From NCBI GenBank assembly GCA_050943535.1, contig JBMNPJ010000002.1, forward strand, positions 186,001 through 250,000: a stretch of 64,000 nt of DNA. The letters are read 5' to 3'. The notes under the pieces were generated by a model. It was not told where the DNA came from. It was given only the letters and a program-made list of their open reading frames with translations, and made no database searches. The position numbers and the translations under genes are program-made. The DNA comes from Massiliimalia sp050943535. Lineage in GTDB: Bacteria > Bacillota > Clostridia > Oscillospirales > Ruminococcaceae. Below, piece after piece: positions 24,583-32,661 of this stretch (its first letter is position 1; each line of letters starts with the position of its first letter).

Positions 24583-24602
24583 TTTATAAACTGCTGAAAT
24601 AC

Positions 24603-24631
24603 TTTACATTTTATGTAAAATACTTTATAAT
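24603..24631 (+). promoter_or_regulatory. Promoter of prfB
   Basis: TTTACA (24603-24608) and TATAAT (24626-24631) at 17-bp spacing, divergent from and about 20 bp away from the nadA promoter. Confidence 0.75.
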
Positions 24632-24682
24632 AATATTGACTATGTTTAATTGAGAATAATGAGAAAAGGAACGTGAATAATT

Positions 24683-25804
24683 GTGCTGCAATATGATGAA
24701 TATAAAGTAAAACTTCACGATTTTAAACCAGAGCTGGATGACCTGCGGGATGCTTTGGGAATGGATCGGATGCTGGAACAAATTGAAGAATTGGAACTGA
24801 AAGCTGCTGAACCTGGATTTTGGGACAATATGGAAGTTTCCCAGAAAATCCTGCAAAAAACCAGTCAGTTAAAAGGCAGTGTGGAACGGTATAACAAGCT
24901 GGTAGAGATGTATGAAGATATTGAAACCATGCTGGAAATGGCCATGGAAGAAGATGACGAATCCCTGTTGCCAGAAATTGAAGAAACTTATACCCGAATG
25001 ACAGAAGAATTGGAAAATCAGCGTTTGACCACACTGTTAACCGGTGAGTATGACAAAAATAATGCCATTCTTACTTTCCATGCTGGTGCTGGCGGAACGG
25101 AAGCTCAGGACTGGACTCAGATGCTGTACCGGATGTATACCCGCTGGACAGAGCGCCACGGATTTAAGTACCGCATTATGGACTATCTGGACGGGGAAGA
25201 AGCAGGTGTCAAGAGCGCTTCTATTTTGATAGAAGGGGAAAACGCTTATGGATTCTTGCGTTCTGAAGCAGGTGTTCATCGTCTGGTTCGTGTATCCCCA
25301 TTTGACTCTTCCGGAAGACGCCATACCTCTTTTGCTTCTCTGGAAGTAATGCCGGAAATGGATGATTCTATTGAAATTTCCATTAATCCGGATGACTTAA
25401 AGGTAGATACCTATCGTTCCGGCGGTGCAGGCGGACAGAACGTAAACAAGGTTTCTTCTGCGGTTCGTATCACCCATATTCCTACTGGTATCGTGGTTTC
25501 CTGTCAGACAGAACGTAGCCAGCTGCAGAACAAGGCAAACTGTATGAAAATGCTGACTGCGAAATTGATGCAGATTAAAGAACGGGAACACTTGGAAAAA
25601 ATTGAGGATATTAAGGGCGAACAGCGTGAAATTGCCTGGGGCTCCCAGATTCGTTCTTATGTATTTATGCCTTATACACTGGTAAAAGACCACCGCACTT
25701 CTTTTGAAAACACCAATGTAAATGCGGTAATGGATGGGGACCTGGATGGCTTTATTAACGCTTATCTGAAAGCGGAAAGCCAGGGTGAACTGTCAGAATC
25801 ATAA
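24683..25804 (+). CDS. prfB: Peptide chain release factor 2
   Basis: Recognises UGA and UAA stop codons and triggers peptide release. The 373 residues include the SPF stop-recognition tripeptide in VRVSPFDSSGRR and the catalytic GGQ in GGAGGQNVN. It reads straight through in one frame, so the programmed +1 frameshift at an early UGA that controls prfB in many bacteria is absent here. The GTG start at 24683 has AAAAGGA about 13 nt upstream, a long but acceptable spacing. Confidence 0.95.
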   Translation: MLQYDEYKVKLHDFKPELDDLRDALGMDRMLEQIEELELKAAEPGFWDNMEVSQKILQKTSQLKGSVERYNKLVEMYEDIETMLEMAMEEDDESLLPEIEETYTRMTEELENQRLTTLLTGEYDKNNAILTFHAGAGGTEAQDWTQMLYRMYTRWTERHGFKYRIMDYLDGEEAGVKSASILIEGENAYGFLRSEAGVHRLVRVSPFDSSGRRHTSFASLEVMPEMDDSIEISINPDDLKVDTYRSGGAGGQNVNKVSSAVRITHIPTGIVVSCQTERSQLQNKANCMKMLTAKLMQIKEREHLEKIEDIKGEQREIAWGSQIRSYVFMPYTLVKDHRTSFENTNVNAVMDGDLDGFINAYLKAESQGELSES

Positions 25805-25868
25805 TTGACTGTTGTATGGGAATGAGCTCGTGGAACAGCTGTCGTGTTTTTAAGTGATATTTAGCAGG

Positions 25869-25897
25869 ATGCGAGCCATAAAAATGGCTCGCATTTT
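25869..25897 (+). terminator. Terminator of prfB
   Basis: ATGCGAGCCAT-AAAA-ATGGCTCGCAT, an 11-bp perfect stem (25869-25894) followed by TTTTG-like sequence. Confidence 0.85.
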
Positions 25898-25931
25898 GTG
25901 TTGTACTGTCGTGTCGGGCAAAGGAGTGAAT

Positions 25932-26678
25932 ATGATGAAAAAGAAACTGTGCCTGATGGTGCTGATTTTTGTTTTGTTGGCCATGATGCTTCCAGTATGT
26001 GTAACTGCCCGCGCTGGCGGCGGAGGTTCCGGTGGAGGCGGAGGAGGATTTTCTGGAGGACATTCTTCTTCCTACAGCAGAAGAACCTATGGTAGCAGGA
26101 GAAGTTCTGTTTTTTCCACCATACTTTCCGGCGGTATTTTTTTGATTGTTGGGGGAGGAGGCAGTGCACTGCTAGTGCTGAGACTGCGCCGTTCCCGGAA
26201 AAAGAGTCAGGCAAAAATGTATGAGGCGGCTAAATTTGATACTATGTGGGAATATGACAAGGCGCTGGAACAGATTCAGCAGGCGTTTTACTGTATTCAG
26301 CAGGCTTGGACTCAGGGAGATGTTTCGATTGCCAAAACTTATCTCAGCGACGCTTTGTATAAAGAGTATGAATCCAAACTTTCTTGGATGGAAATGCGGG
26401 GAGAACAGAACATATTGGAGCAGATGAACTTGTTGGAGGTTTCTCCTATTGGTGTACATGATGACTGGGACAATAGCAGGGACTATCTTTGGTGCATGAT
26501 CCGAGCATCCATGATTGACTATACCATTCGAAAAACAGATTTTCAGGTTATTTCCGGAACCCCTGGAGTTTCTCAGACTTTTACAGAATATTGGCAGTTT
26601 GTACGCAAGGATGGTCATTGGGTACTAAATCAAATTCTGCAAAAAGAAGAATGGGGAAAAGTTCCGTTGGATGGATAA
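25932..26678 (+). CDS. Tim44-like domain membrane protein
   Basis: A 248-residue protein. A signal peptide (about 1-28, VTARA) is followed by a Gly/Ser-rich low-complexity stretch, a transmembrane helix (about 62-82), a basic stop-transfer RLRRSRKKSQ and a cytosolic or exported Tim44-like domain (about 95-245) containing LYKEYESKLSWMEMRG. Bacterial Tim44-like proteins have no settled function. AAGGAG at 25921-25926 serves ATG codons at 25932 or 25935. The gene starts about 40 nt after the prfB terminator and I saw no clear promoter. Confidence 0.8.
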   Translation: MMKKKLCLMVLIFVLLAMMLPVCVTARAGGGGSGGGGGGFSGGHSSSYSRRTYGSRRSSVFSTILSGGIFLIVGGGGSALLVLRLRRSRKKSQAKMYEAAKFDTMWEYDKALEQIQQAFYCIQQAWTQGDVSIAKTYLSDALYKEYESKLSWMEMRGEQNILEQMNLLEVSPIGVHDDWDNSRDYLWCMIRASMIDYTIRKTDFQVISGTPGVSQTFTEYWQFVRKDGHWVLNQILQKEEWGKVPLDG

Positions 26679-26701
26679 TTGACATTAAGTTAATTGGCAA
26701 T

Positions 26702-26752
26702 AAATAATAAAGAAGGGAGAAAATGACACAAAATTCTCCCTTCTTTATTATT
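26702..26752. terminator. Bidirectional terminator
   Basis: AATAATAAAGAAGGGAGAA / TTCTCCCTTCTTTATTATT with a 12-nt loop, between the convergent Tim44-like and SDR genes. The AT-rich stem ends give T runs in both directions. Confidence 0.88.
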
Positions 26753-26779
26753 TAGAGATGTTTTAGAGCAGTTTTTTGA

Positions 26780-27538
26780 TTATACACAGGTCCATCCACC
26801 ATCGATATAAATGGTCTGTCCTGTAGTATAGGAACTGGTTTCACTAGCAAACAGCAAAAGTTGTCCACACAGTTCAGCTATATTTCCAGGTCTTCCAATT
26901 GGACATCGTTTTTTTAGTTCCTCTAATGCTGCGTCGTCGAATTGCATCATTTCAGAAGGAAATTCTCCGGGACCGATTGCATTAACAGTGATATTGTATT
27001 TTGCCCATTCTTGTGCAAGACTACGGGTAAAATTGGGAACAGCCCCTTTGGTAGCATTGTAAGCTAAAATAGGGTGATCTTTTGCTGCAATGTGTCCATA
27101 CATAGAGGCGGTGTTAATAATTCTGCCATAATTATTTTTTATCATGTTTTTAGCGCATTCTCGTGCCATTAAAAAATATCCTGTTAAGCTTACATCTACA
27201 ACCTTTTGCCATTGTTCCAAACTTAAATTAACGGTAGGACAGTATGCCATCATACCAGCGTTGTTTACTAAAATATCTACTTTTCCATAAGTGTCGATTA
27301 CCTTTTGAACAGCACTTACGACCTGCTCTTCTGAGGAAACATCACACATGACTGGAAGGCATTGACCTCCTGCGCATTCAATTTCCTGCTTTAACTGTTC
27401 CAATCGGTCGATTCTTCTGGCAAAGGCTGCGACTGAGGCACCATTTTCAGCAAATGCCTTACAATATTCGTATCCCAAACCGGAAGAAGCACCAGTAACA
27501 ATTGCTACTCGACCACGAAGATCCATATAATTTTTCAT
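26780..27538 (-). CDS. Short-chain dehydrogenase/reductase
   Basis: A 252-residue classical SDR using NAD(P)H, similar to gluconate 5-dehydrogenase and 3-oxoacyl-ACP reductase-type enzymes. Visible features are TGASSGLG (cofactor binding), NNAG, catalytic Ser in NTASMYGH and YNATK. The C-terminus ends in IYIDGGWT, typical of the family. AGGAGG precedes the ATG at 27538. It is divergent from a TetR-family gene and probably controlled by it; the substrate is unknown. The region is AT-richer than its neighbours. Confidence 0.9.
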   Translation of the reverse strand: MKNYMDLRGRVAIVTGASSGLGYEYCKAFAENGASVAAFARRIDRLEQLKQEIECAGGQCLPVMCDVSSEEQVVSAVQKVIDTYGKVDILVNNAGMMAYCPTVNLSLEQWQKVVDVSLTGYFLMARECAKNMIKNNYGRIINTASMYGHIAAKDHPILAYNATKGAVPNFTRSLAQEWAKYNITVNAIGPGEFPSEMMQFDDAALEELKKRCPIGRPGNIAELCGQLLLFASETSSYTTGQTIYIDGGWTCV

Positions 27539-27605
27539 AGGATTTTTCCTCCTCAATATTGTGAAATAGAAACATTGGTTGCTTATTTGTTATCTGACTG
27601 TTATA

Positions 27606-27633
27606 ATTATAAACACTGGGAGAAATGTTACAA
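27606..27633 (-). promoter_or_regulatory. Promoter of the SDR gene
   Basis: On the minus strand TTGTAA (complement of 27628-27633) and TATAAT (27606-27611) are 16 bp apart. Confidence 0.65.
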
Positions 27634-27648
27634 TCATCAATGAAAAGG

Positions 27649-27672
27649 AATGTGTTGCTTAAGCAACACATT
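27649..27672. promoter_or_regulatory. Perfect palindrome, probable TetR-type operator
   Basis: The core TGTGTTGCTTAAGCAACACA (27651-27670) extends by AA/TT to a 24-bp perfect inverted repeat. It lies between the divergent SDR and TetR-family genes, 15 bp upstream of the SDR -35 and 43 bp before the regulator start. Length and symmetry suit a TetR dimer; there is no T run, so it is not a terminator. Confidence 0.8.
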
Positions 27673-27715
27673 TAAAAAATTGTTGTTTATTTTAGGTAAA
27701 AGAGGGTTATGCATA

Positions 27716-28300
27716 GTGAAAAATCCTATGGATAAAAGAGCAGAAAAAACATGCATTCAGTTAAAGAAAGCGATGCTTTGCTTTTTGTCTGAAAAACCTT
27801 TGCATAAAGTTACAGTAACAGATCTTTGTCGTATTTGTGAAGTAAATCGCGCAACTTTTTATCATCATTTTCAGGATGTTTTTGATCTGCTGGAAAAAAT
27901 GGAAGATGATTTGCTGAAAGATTTAAAAGAAAAGATGGAACAACTAGAAAAATCTCAGGCATCTCCAGAAATGGTGAGTCAAAAATTATGTGAGTTTTTA
28001 TTTGCTCGCCAAACAGAGTGGAACATCTTTTTGCACAGCGAACATAATCGTCAATTTTATGAAAAGATTGATAAAATTATAATGCCGTATTTTGAAAAAC
28101 GGGTCTGTCAAAATTATCAAATACCAGCGGATTTTAATGAGAATGACCTAAGGAATATTTTACAATTTATTGCAGCTGGGTATTATATGTTTTTTCTTCA
28201 ATTGCTGGAGGAACGGACAGAAGATAAATTATTGTGGAAATCACAAACAGCAGCAAAACTAAGTGATGCTTGTTTAAGTCGATTTTTTACAAAGCTATAG
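27716..28300 (+). CDS. TetR/AcrR-family transcriptional regulator
   Basis: A 194-residue regulator with an N-terminal TetR helix-turn-helix (about 10-58; KVTVTDLCRICEVNRATFYHHF) and an all-helical ligand domain of the kind found in DhaS/TetR_C_8-like members. The GTG at 27716 follows AGAGGG with 9-nt spacing; an ATG four codons in is the alternative. A sampled 60-nt stretch is only about 33% GC, well below the flanking genes, which suggests that the SDR/TetR pair was acquired together. Confidence 0.9.
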   Translation: MKNPMDKRAEKTCIQLKKAMLCFLSEKPLHKVTVTDLCRICEVNRATFYHHFQDVFDLLEKMEDDLLKDLKEKMEQLEKSQASPEMVSQKLCEFLFARQTEWNIFLHSEHNRQFYEKIDKIIMPYFEKRVCQNYQIPADFNENDLRNILQFIAAGYYMFFLQLLEERTEDKLLWKSQTAAKLSDACLSRFFTKL

Positions 28301-28340
28301 AATAAAAGTGAAATGAATTTATAATTTGGAGGATATAGGA

Positions 28341-29759
28341 TTGTGTAAGATGTCATTGCCTGAAGATTTCCTGCAAAAGATGCAGCAGCTCTTAGGAGAA
28401 GAATATCAGGCGTTTTTAGAGGGATACTGCAAGGAAAATCATCAGGGTTTGCGGGTAAATACCCAAAAAACTACACCTCAGTGGCTGCAAGCGCAGAATG
28501 TGTTTTCTCTGCGTCCTATTGAATGGAGTTCCTGCGGCTTTTATTACGAAAAGGAGGATCGTCCTGGGAAACACCCTTATCATGAAGCAGGGGTATACTA
28601 TATTCAGGAACCCAGTGCGATGGCGGTTGCGGAACTCACCGATCCTCAGCCGGGAGAGCGGGTGCTGGATTTGTGTGCGGCACCAGGAGGAAAAACTACA
28701 GGATTGGCAGCAAAAATGCAGGGCAAAGGGCTGTTGGTAGCCAATGAGATTGTACCATCCCGTGCAAAAATCTTGGCGCAGAATGTGGAGCGAATGGGAG
28801 CCGCCAATGTGATGGTCACCAACGAAGATTCCGCTCGGCTGGCACAGCGGTTTTCAGGATTTTTTCACAGAATTGTGGTGGATGCGCCCTGTTCCGGAGA
28901 AGGGATGTTTCGGAAAAATCCGATTGCCTGTACAGAATGGAGTCTGGAAAATGTAGCTATGTGCGCCAAACGTCAGATGGAGATTCTGCGCAATGCACAG
29001 GTGATGCTGCGCCCAGGAGGAATATTGGTTTATTCAACCTGTACGTTTTCTCCGGAAGAAAATGAACAGGTAATCAGTCAGTTTTTAAAAGAATTCCCTG
29101 AGTATCAGGTTGTAGAGCGTCCCGGTTTTTCCATGTTTGACCATGGAAGAATTCAATGGGGAGACGGAAATGATCAGGTGGCACATACGTATCGTCTTTG
29201 GCCGCATCATCTGGAAGGAGAAGGCCATTTTGCCGCAGTGCTGAAAAAAGACGAAAATGCTCCTGCGTTGGAGGAATTTTCTTCCTGCGGAGAATATTTG
29301 GATTTGGAAAAAGGAAAAGAACGGGAACAGCTGAAAGACTATGTTCAGTTTGTCAAAGATACACTGACAGAAGATCTTCCGGGAAAATATATGCGCTTTG
29401 GAGATGTCCTGTATTTAGTATCCGAAGAACTGCCATCCTTGAAAGGGCTGAAGGTGGTTCGTCCAGGACTTCCTTTGGGGAACTTTAAGAAAAACCGCTT
29501 TGAACCAGCCCATGCTTTAGCATTGGCACTGGGAGGAGATCAGGTGAAACGGGTTTGCAACTTATCTTCACAGGATCCGAAAATTTTTGCCTATCTTCGG
29601 GGAGAATCTTTGGAATGGGATGGAGAAAAAGGCTGGTATCAAATTCAAGTAGATGGTTTCCCCATTGGCTGGGGAAAGCTGGCGGGAGGCATGATCAAAA
29701 ACCATTTTCCAAAAGGTCTTCGCTGGACAGGAACCACTGCTTTGATGAATGAGGAATGA
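28341..29759 (+). CDS. RsmF/RsmB-type RNA cytosine-C5 methyltransferase
   Basis: A SAM-dependent 5-methylcytosine rRNA or tRNA methyltransferase of the NOL1/NOP2/Sun family. The 472 residues show LDLCAAPGGKTTGLA (SAM binding), the Cys of VDAPCSGEGMF and the catalytic Cys in VYSTCTFSPEENE, followed by a C-terminal RsmF-type RNA-binding/PUA-like region from about 300. The TTG at 28341 is 7 nt after TTTGGAGGA; an ATG at 28350 is also possible. It begins a run with the acetyltransferase, udp and deoB genes. Confidence 0.9.
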   Translation: MCKMSLPEDFLQKMQQLLGEEYQAFLEGYCKENHQGLRVNTQKTTPQWLQAQNVFSLRPIEWSSCGFYYEKEDRPGKHPYHEAGVYYIQEPSAMAVAELTDPQPGERVLDLCAAPGGKTTGLAAKMQGKGLLVANEIVPSRAKILAQNVERMGAANVMVTNEDSARLAQRFSGFFHRIVVDAPCSGEGMFRKNPIACTEWSLENVAMCAKRQMEILRNAQVMLRPGGILVYSTCTFSPEENEQVISQFLKEFPEYQVVERPGFSMFDHGRIQWGDGNDQVAHTYRLWPHHLEGEGHFAAVLKKDENAPALEEFSSCGEYLDLEKGKEREQLKDYVQFVKDTLTEDLPGKYMRFGDVLYLVSEELPSLKGLKVVRPGLPLGNFKKNRFEPAHALALALGGDQVKRVCNLSSQDPKIFAYLRGESLEWDGEKGWYQIQVDGFPIGWGKLAGGMIKNHFPKGLRWTGTTALMNEE

Positions 29760-29773
29760 AAAGGAGAATGAAG

Positions 29774-30370
29774 ATGACAGAACGAGAAAAAATGCTGGCA
29801 GGAGAATTGTACGACTGCGGTGATCCGGAATTATTGGAACGTTGGCATAAAGCAAAGGATTTGGCAAGGGACTACAACAATACGGATTCCCAGGATTTTG
29901 AAAGAAAAGAAGCCATTTTAAATGAGCTGCTGGGCGGAAAAGGGGAGAACCTTTGGATTACGGCTCCATTTTATGTGGATTATGGGAACAACATTTACTT
30001 TGGAAACCACTGTGAAGTGAATATGAATTGTACCTTTTTAGATGATAATCGCATTGAAATCGGCGATCATGCGCTGATTGCTCCCAATGTACAGATCTAT
30101 ACAGCGTTTCATCCAACTCATGCCAAAGACCGTTTTGGCGATCCAAAACCGGATGGTTCTTTTGAGTTTTGCAAAACCCAAACCGCTCCGGTTGTGATTG
30201 GGAAAAATGTGTGGATTGGGGGAGGAGCCGTAATTCTTCCAGGTGTGACCATTGGGGATAACGTAGTGATTGGGGCTGGAAGTGTTGTGACAAAAGATAT
30301 TCCTTCTGATACCATTGCCTATGGGAATCCATGCCGAGTAATTCGGGAAAATAAACCGATGGGTGAATAA
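29774..30370 (+). CDS. Maltose/galactoside O-acetyltransferase family protein
   Basis: A 198-residue trimeric hexapeptide-repeat acetyltransferase using acetyl-CoA on sugars. It has the N-terminal Mac domain (MTEREKMLAGELYDCGDPEL), catalytic His in TAFHPTHA and the IGKNVWIGGGAVILPGVTIG beta-helix end. AAGGAG at 29761-29766 selects the ATG at 29774. Its exact sugar acceptor is not readable from sequence. Confidence 0.9.
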   Translation: MTEREKMLAGELYDCGDPELLERWHKAKDLARDYNNTDSQDFERKEAILNELLGGKGENLWITAPFYVDYGNNIYFGNHCEVNMNCTFLDDNRIEIGDHALIAPNVQIYTAFHPTHAKDRFGDPKPDGSFEFCKTQTAPVVIGKNVWIGGGAVILPGVTIGDNVVIGAGSVVTKDIPSDTIAYGNPCRVIRENKPMGE

Positions 30371-30407
30371 AAAGACAGAGAGCATTTCAGAGAAAGGGGA
30401 GCTGACC

Positions 30408-31211
30408 ATGCAAAACTATTCAGGAGAAGAAAATTTGCAATATCATTTACAGATTCGACCAGGGGATATCGGGGAGTATGTGATTTTAACCGGCGACCCC
30501 AAACGATGCAGTAAAATTGCGGCTCAGCTGGAACAAGCTTCATTGATAGCGGACAGCCGGGAATATGTAACCTATACAGGGCAATTGTGCGGGCAAAAGG
30601 TGAGTGTAGTTTCTACAGGAATTGGAGGGCCTTCTGCTGCCATTGCCATGGAAGAACTGGTTCGGTGCGGTGCCCATACCTTTATCCGAGTTGGTACCTG
30701 CGGCGGGATGCAGCTGGAAGTGCATGGGGGAGATTTGATTGTAGCTACCGGAGCCGTTCGCATGGAGGGAACCAGTAAGGAGTACGCTCCCATTGAGTTC
30801 CCGGCGGTAGCTGATTTTTCCATTGTGTCCGCTTTGACTCAGGCGGCAGGAGAACTTGACTACGCTTATCATACTGGAATTGTTCAGTGTAAGGATTCTT
30901 TTTATGGGCAGCATGAACCAGAGACCAAACCGGTTTCCTATCAATTGGTTTCCAAATGGAAGGCGTGGGTTCAGTTGGGGTGCAAAGGTTCTGAAATGGA
31001 ATCTGCGGCGCTGTTTGTCACGGCTAGTTATCTTCATGTTCGATGCGGTACGGTGTTATTGGTAATGGCAAATCAGGAGCGAGATCAGGCAGGATTAGAA
31101 AATCCCGTAGTACGAGATACGAATCGAGCCATCAAAACTGCAGTCTGCGCGATGAAAAAGCTGATTTTGCAGGATCAAAATGGAAAGGAAGAAAAACATG
31201 AAACCTTATAA
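30408..31211 (+). CDS. udp: Uridine phosphorylase-family nucleoside phosphorylase
   Basis: A cytoplasmic phosphorylase releasing ribose-1-phosphate from uridine or a related nucleoside. The 267 residues show ILTGDPKRCSKIA, STGIGGPSAAIAMEEL, RVGTCGGMQ and the substrate-site GSEMESAALF. It overlaps deoB by 14 nt, a logical pairing because DeoB isomerises the ribose-1-phosphate product. The start at 30408 follows AAAGGGGAG. Confidence 0.9.
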   Translation: MQNYSGEENLQYHLQIRPGDIGEYVILTGDPKRCSKIAAQLEQASLIADSREYVTYTGQLCGQKVSVVSTGIGGPSAAIAMEELVRCGAHTFIRVGTCGGMQLEVHGGDLIVATGAVRMEGTSKEYAPIEFPAVADFSIVSALTQAAGELDYAYHTGIVQCKDSFYGQHEPETKPVSYQLVSKWKAWVQLGCKGSEMESAALFVTASYLHVRCGTVLLVMANQERDQAGLENPVVRDTNRAIKTAVCAMKKLILQDQNGKEEKHETL

Positions 31212-32388
31212 AAGAGTGTTTACTATTGTTTTAGATTCTTTGGGAATTGGCGGAGCCAAAGATGCCGCGCAGTATGGCGATGAAGGAAGCGATACGCTGG
31301 GACATATTGCTGATTCTGTCGGTGCTTTGCATATCCCAAATCTTCAGCGTTTGGGTCTTGCTAACTTGCATCCCATGGTTCAGATTCCGGCGGCGGAACA
31401 TCCCATGGGTTACTATCTTGTGTTAAACGAACGCAGTGTAGGAAAAGATACCATGACCGGCCACTGGGAGATGATGGGGCTGCACGTAACCAAGCCATTT
31501 CAAACCTTTACCGATCACGGATTTCCGCCGGAATTGATTGAAGAACTGGAGCGGCGTACAGGGCGCAAAATCATCGGGAACAAAAGCGCCAGCGGCACAG
31601 AAATCTTGGAAGAATTGGCGGAGCAGGAAATCCAGGACGGAAGTTTGATTGTATATACTTCTGCTGATTCTGTTTTGCAGATTTGCGGAAATGAAGAAAC
31701 CATGGGACTGGAGCAATTGTATCACTACTGTGAAATTGCTCGGGAGCTTACCATGAAAGACCAGTGGAAGGTAGGACGGGTTATTGCCAGACCTTATGTA
31801 GGACGGAAAAAAGGAGAGTTTGTCCGTACTGCCAACCGGCATGATTACGCTTTGAAACCTTATGGAAAAACTGCGTTGGATGCGCTTAAGCAGGCAGGGC
31901 TGGATGTGATTTCCATAGGAAAGATTTTTGATATTTTCGACGGCGAAGGACTGACCCAGTCCAATAAGTCAAAAAGTTCGGTACATGGAATGGAACAGAC
32001 CATTGAAATTGCGAAAATCGATTTTCATGGATTCTGTTTTGTCAATCTAGTGGATTTTGATGCTTTGTGGGGACACCGCCGCAATCCTAAAGGATATGCG
32101 GAGGAATTGGAGCGGTTTGATGAAAAGTTAGGTCAGCTGCTGCCTCTTCTGCGGCAGGATGATTTGCTGATGATTACTGCTGACCATGGCAATGACCCAA
32201 CATATAAAGGAACTGACCACACCAGAGAACAGGTTCCCCTTCTCATTTATTCTCCGTCCTTCCACGGAAATGGAGCACTGGAAGAACAGGACACCTTTGC
32301 GGTAATTGGAGCTACCATTGCAGATAACTTTGGGGTATCTATGCCGGAAGGGACAATCGGGGAATCTTTGCTGGGAAAAATTATGTAA
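31198..32388 (+). CDS. deoB: Phosphopentomutase
   Basis: Interconverts ribose-1-phosphate and ribose-5-phosphate (and the deoxy forms), linking nucleoside salvage to the pentose phosphate pool. The 396-residue alkaline-phosphatase-fold metalloenzyme has VLDSLGIGGAKDA, the phospho-Thr site in GKDTMTGHWEMMG and the metal ligands in ITADHGNDPT and GTDHTREQVP. The ATG at 31198 lies within the end of udp and follows GGAAGG. Confidence 0.95.
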   Translation: MKPYKRVFTIVLDSLGIGGAKDAAQYGDEGSDTLGHIADSVGALHIPNLQRLGLANLHPMVQIPAAEHPMGYYLVLNERSVGKDTMTGHWEMMGLHVTKPFQTFTDHGFPPELIEELERRTGRKIIGNKSASGTEILEELAEQEIQDGSLIVYTSADSVLQICGNEETMGLEQLYHYCEIARELTMKDQWKVGRVIARPYVGRKKGEFVRTANRHDYALKPYGKTALDALKQAGLDVISIGKIFDIFDGEGLTQSNKSKSSVHGMEQTIEIAKIDFHGFCFVNLVDFDALWGHRRNPKGYAEELERFDEKLGQLLPLLRQDDLLMITADHGNDPTYKGTDHTREQVPLLIYSPSFHGNGALEEQDTFAVIGATIADNFGVSMPEGTIGESLLGKIM

Positions 32389-32437
32389 TGTTTATCTGTT
32401 TTTACAAAAATTTTGGCTGGGAAACATTGACATATTT

Positions 32438-32465
32438 TGTATGTATTGATAAAATATAGTACAAT
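32438..32465 (+). promoter_or_regulatory. Promoter upstream of the BspA-like gene
   Basis: TTGTAT (32438-32443) and TACAAT (32460-32465) at 16-bp spacing. TTGACA at 32427 is too far from any -10 to pair well. The predicted start is near 32472. Confidence 0.55.
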
Positions 32466-32488
32466 AAGTATCTTGGGAGGAAAAGACA

Positions 32489-32530
32489 GTGATCTTTAAC
32501 AGTTTCCATAAAATGGTAACGGGGGGCTAA
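32489..32530 (+). CDS. Possible 13-residue leader peptide
   Basis: GGGAGG (32475-32480) is followed after 8 nt by a GTG that opens a frame reading MIFNSFHKMVTGG and ending in TAA. The ribosome site is as good as those of the main genes. No codon bias or specifier-like run points to a classical amino-acid attenuator. Coding status is unproven. Confidence 0.35.
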   Translation: MIFNSFHKMVTGG

Positions 32531-32576
32531 CTTACTTCCAGTTGCCATAACAAACAATGTAATGTGTATCTCGTTT

Positions 32577-32622
32577 TAGGGATAGTCTTGCTCAAAACTT
32601 TGGGCAGGGCTATCCCTTTTTA
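32577..32622 (+). terminator. Intrinsic terminator before the BspA-like gene
   Basis: AGGGATAG (32579-32586) pairs with CTATCCCT (32610-32617) with an inner GCTC/GGGC helix, then TTTTTAT. It lies between the leader promoter and the surface-protein gene. Confidence 0.8.
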
Positions 32623-32661
32623 TGTTTTTTCAAGATAATAGTATAAAAAGGAGAAATAACG

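Larger units (their letters stand above)
32472..32622 (+). ncRNA. Candidate small RNA or attenuated leader
   Basis: A promoter, about 150 nt of sequence and an intrinsic terminator form a self-contained unit. GTTTCCAT (32502-32509) can pair with ATGGTAAC (32513-32520), and the same ATGGTAAC can instead pair with GTTGCCAT (32541-32548), so two mutually exclusive hairpins are possible. The structure matches no riboswitch class I know. It could be an attenuator for the downstream surface-protein gene, a stand-alone RNA, or the carrier of the 13-codon reading frame listed separately. Confidence 0.4.

Noticed and set aside
24683..24770. Programmed frameshift in prfB
   Set aside because: No early in-frame TGA; the gene reads through in one frame from the GTG.
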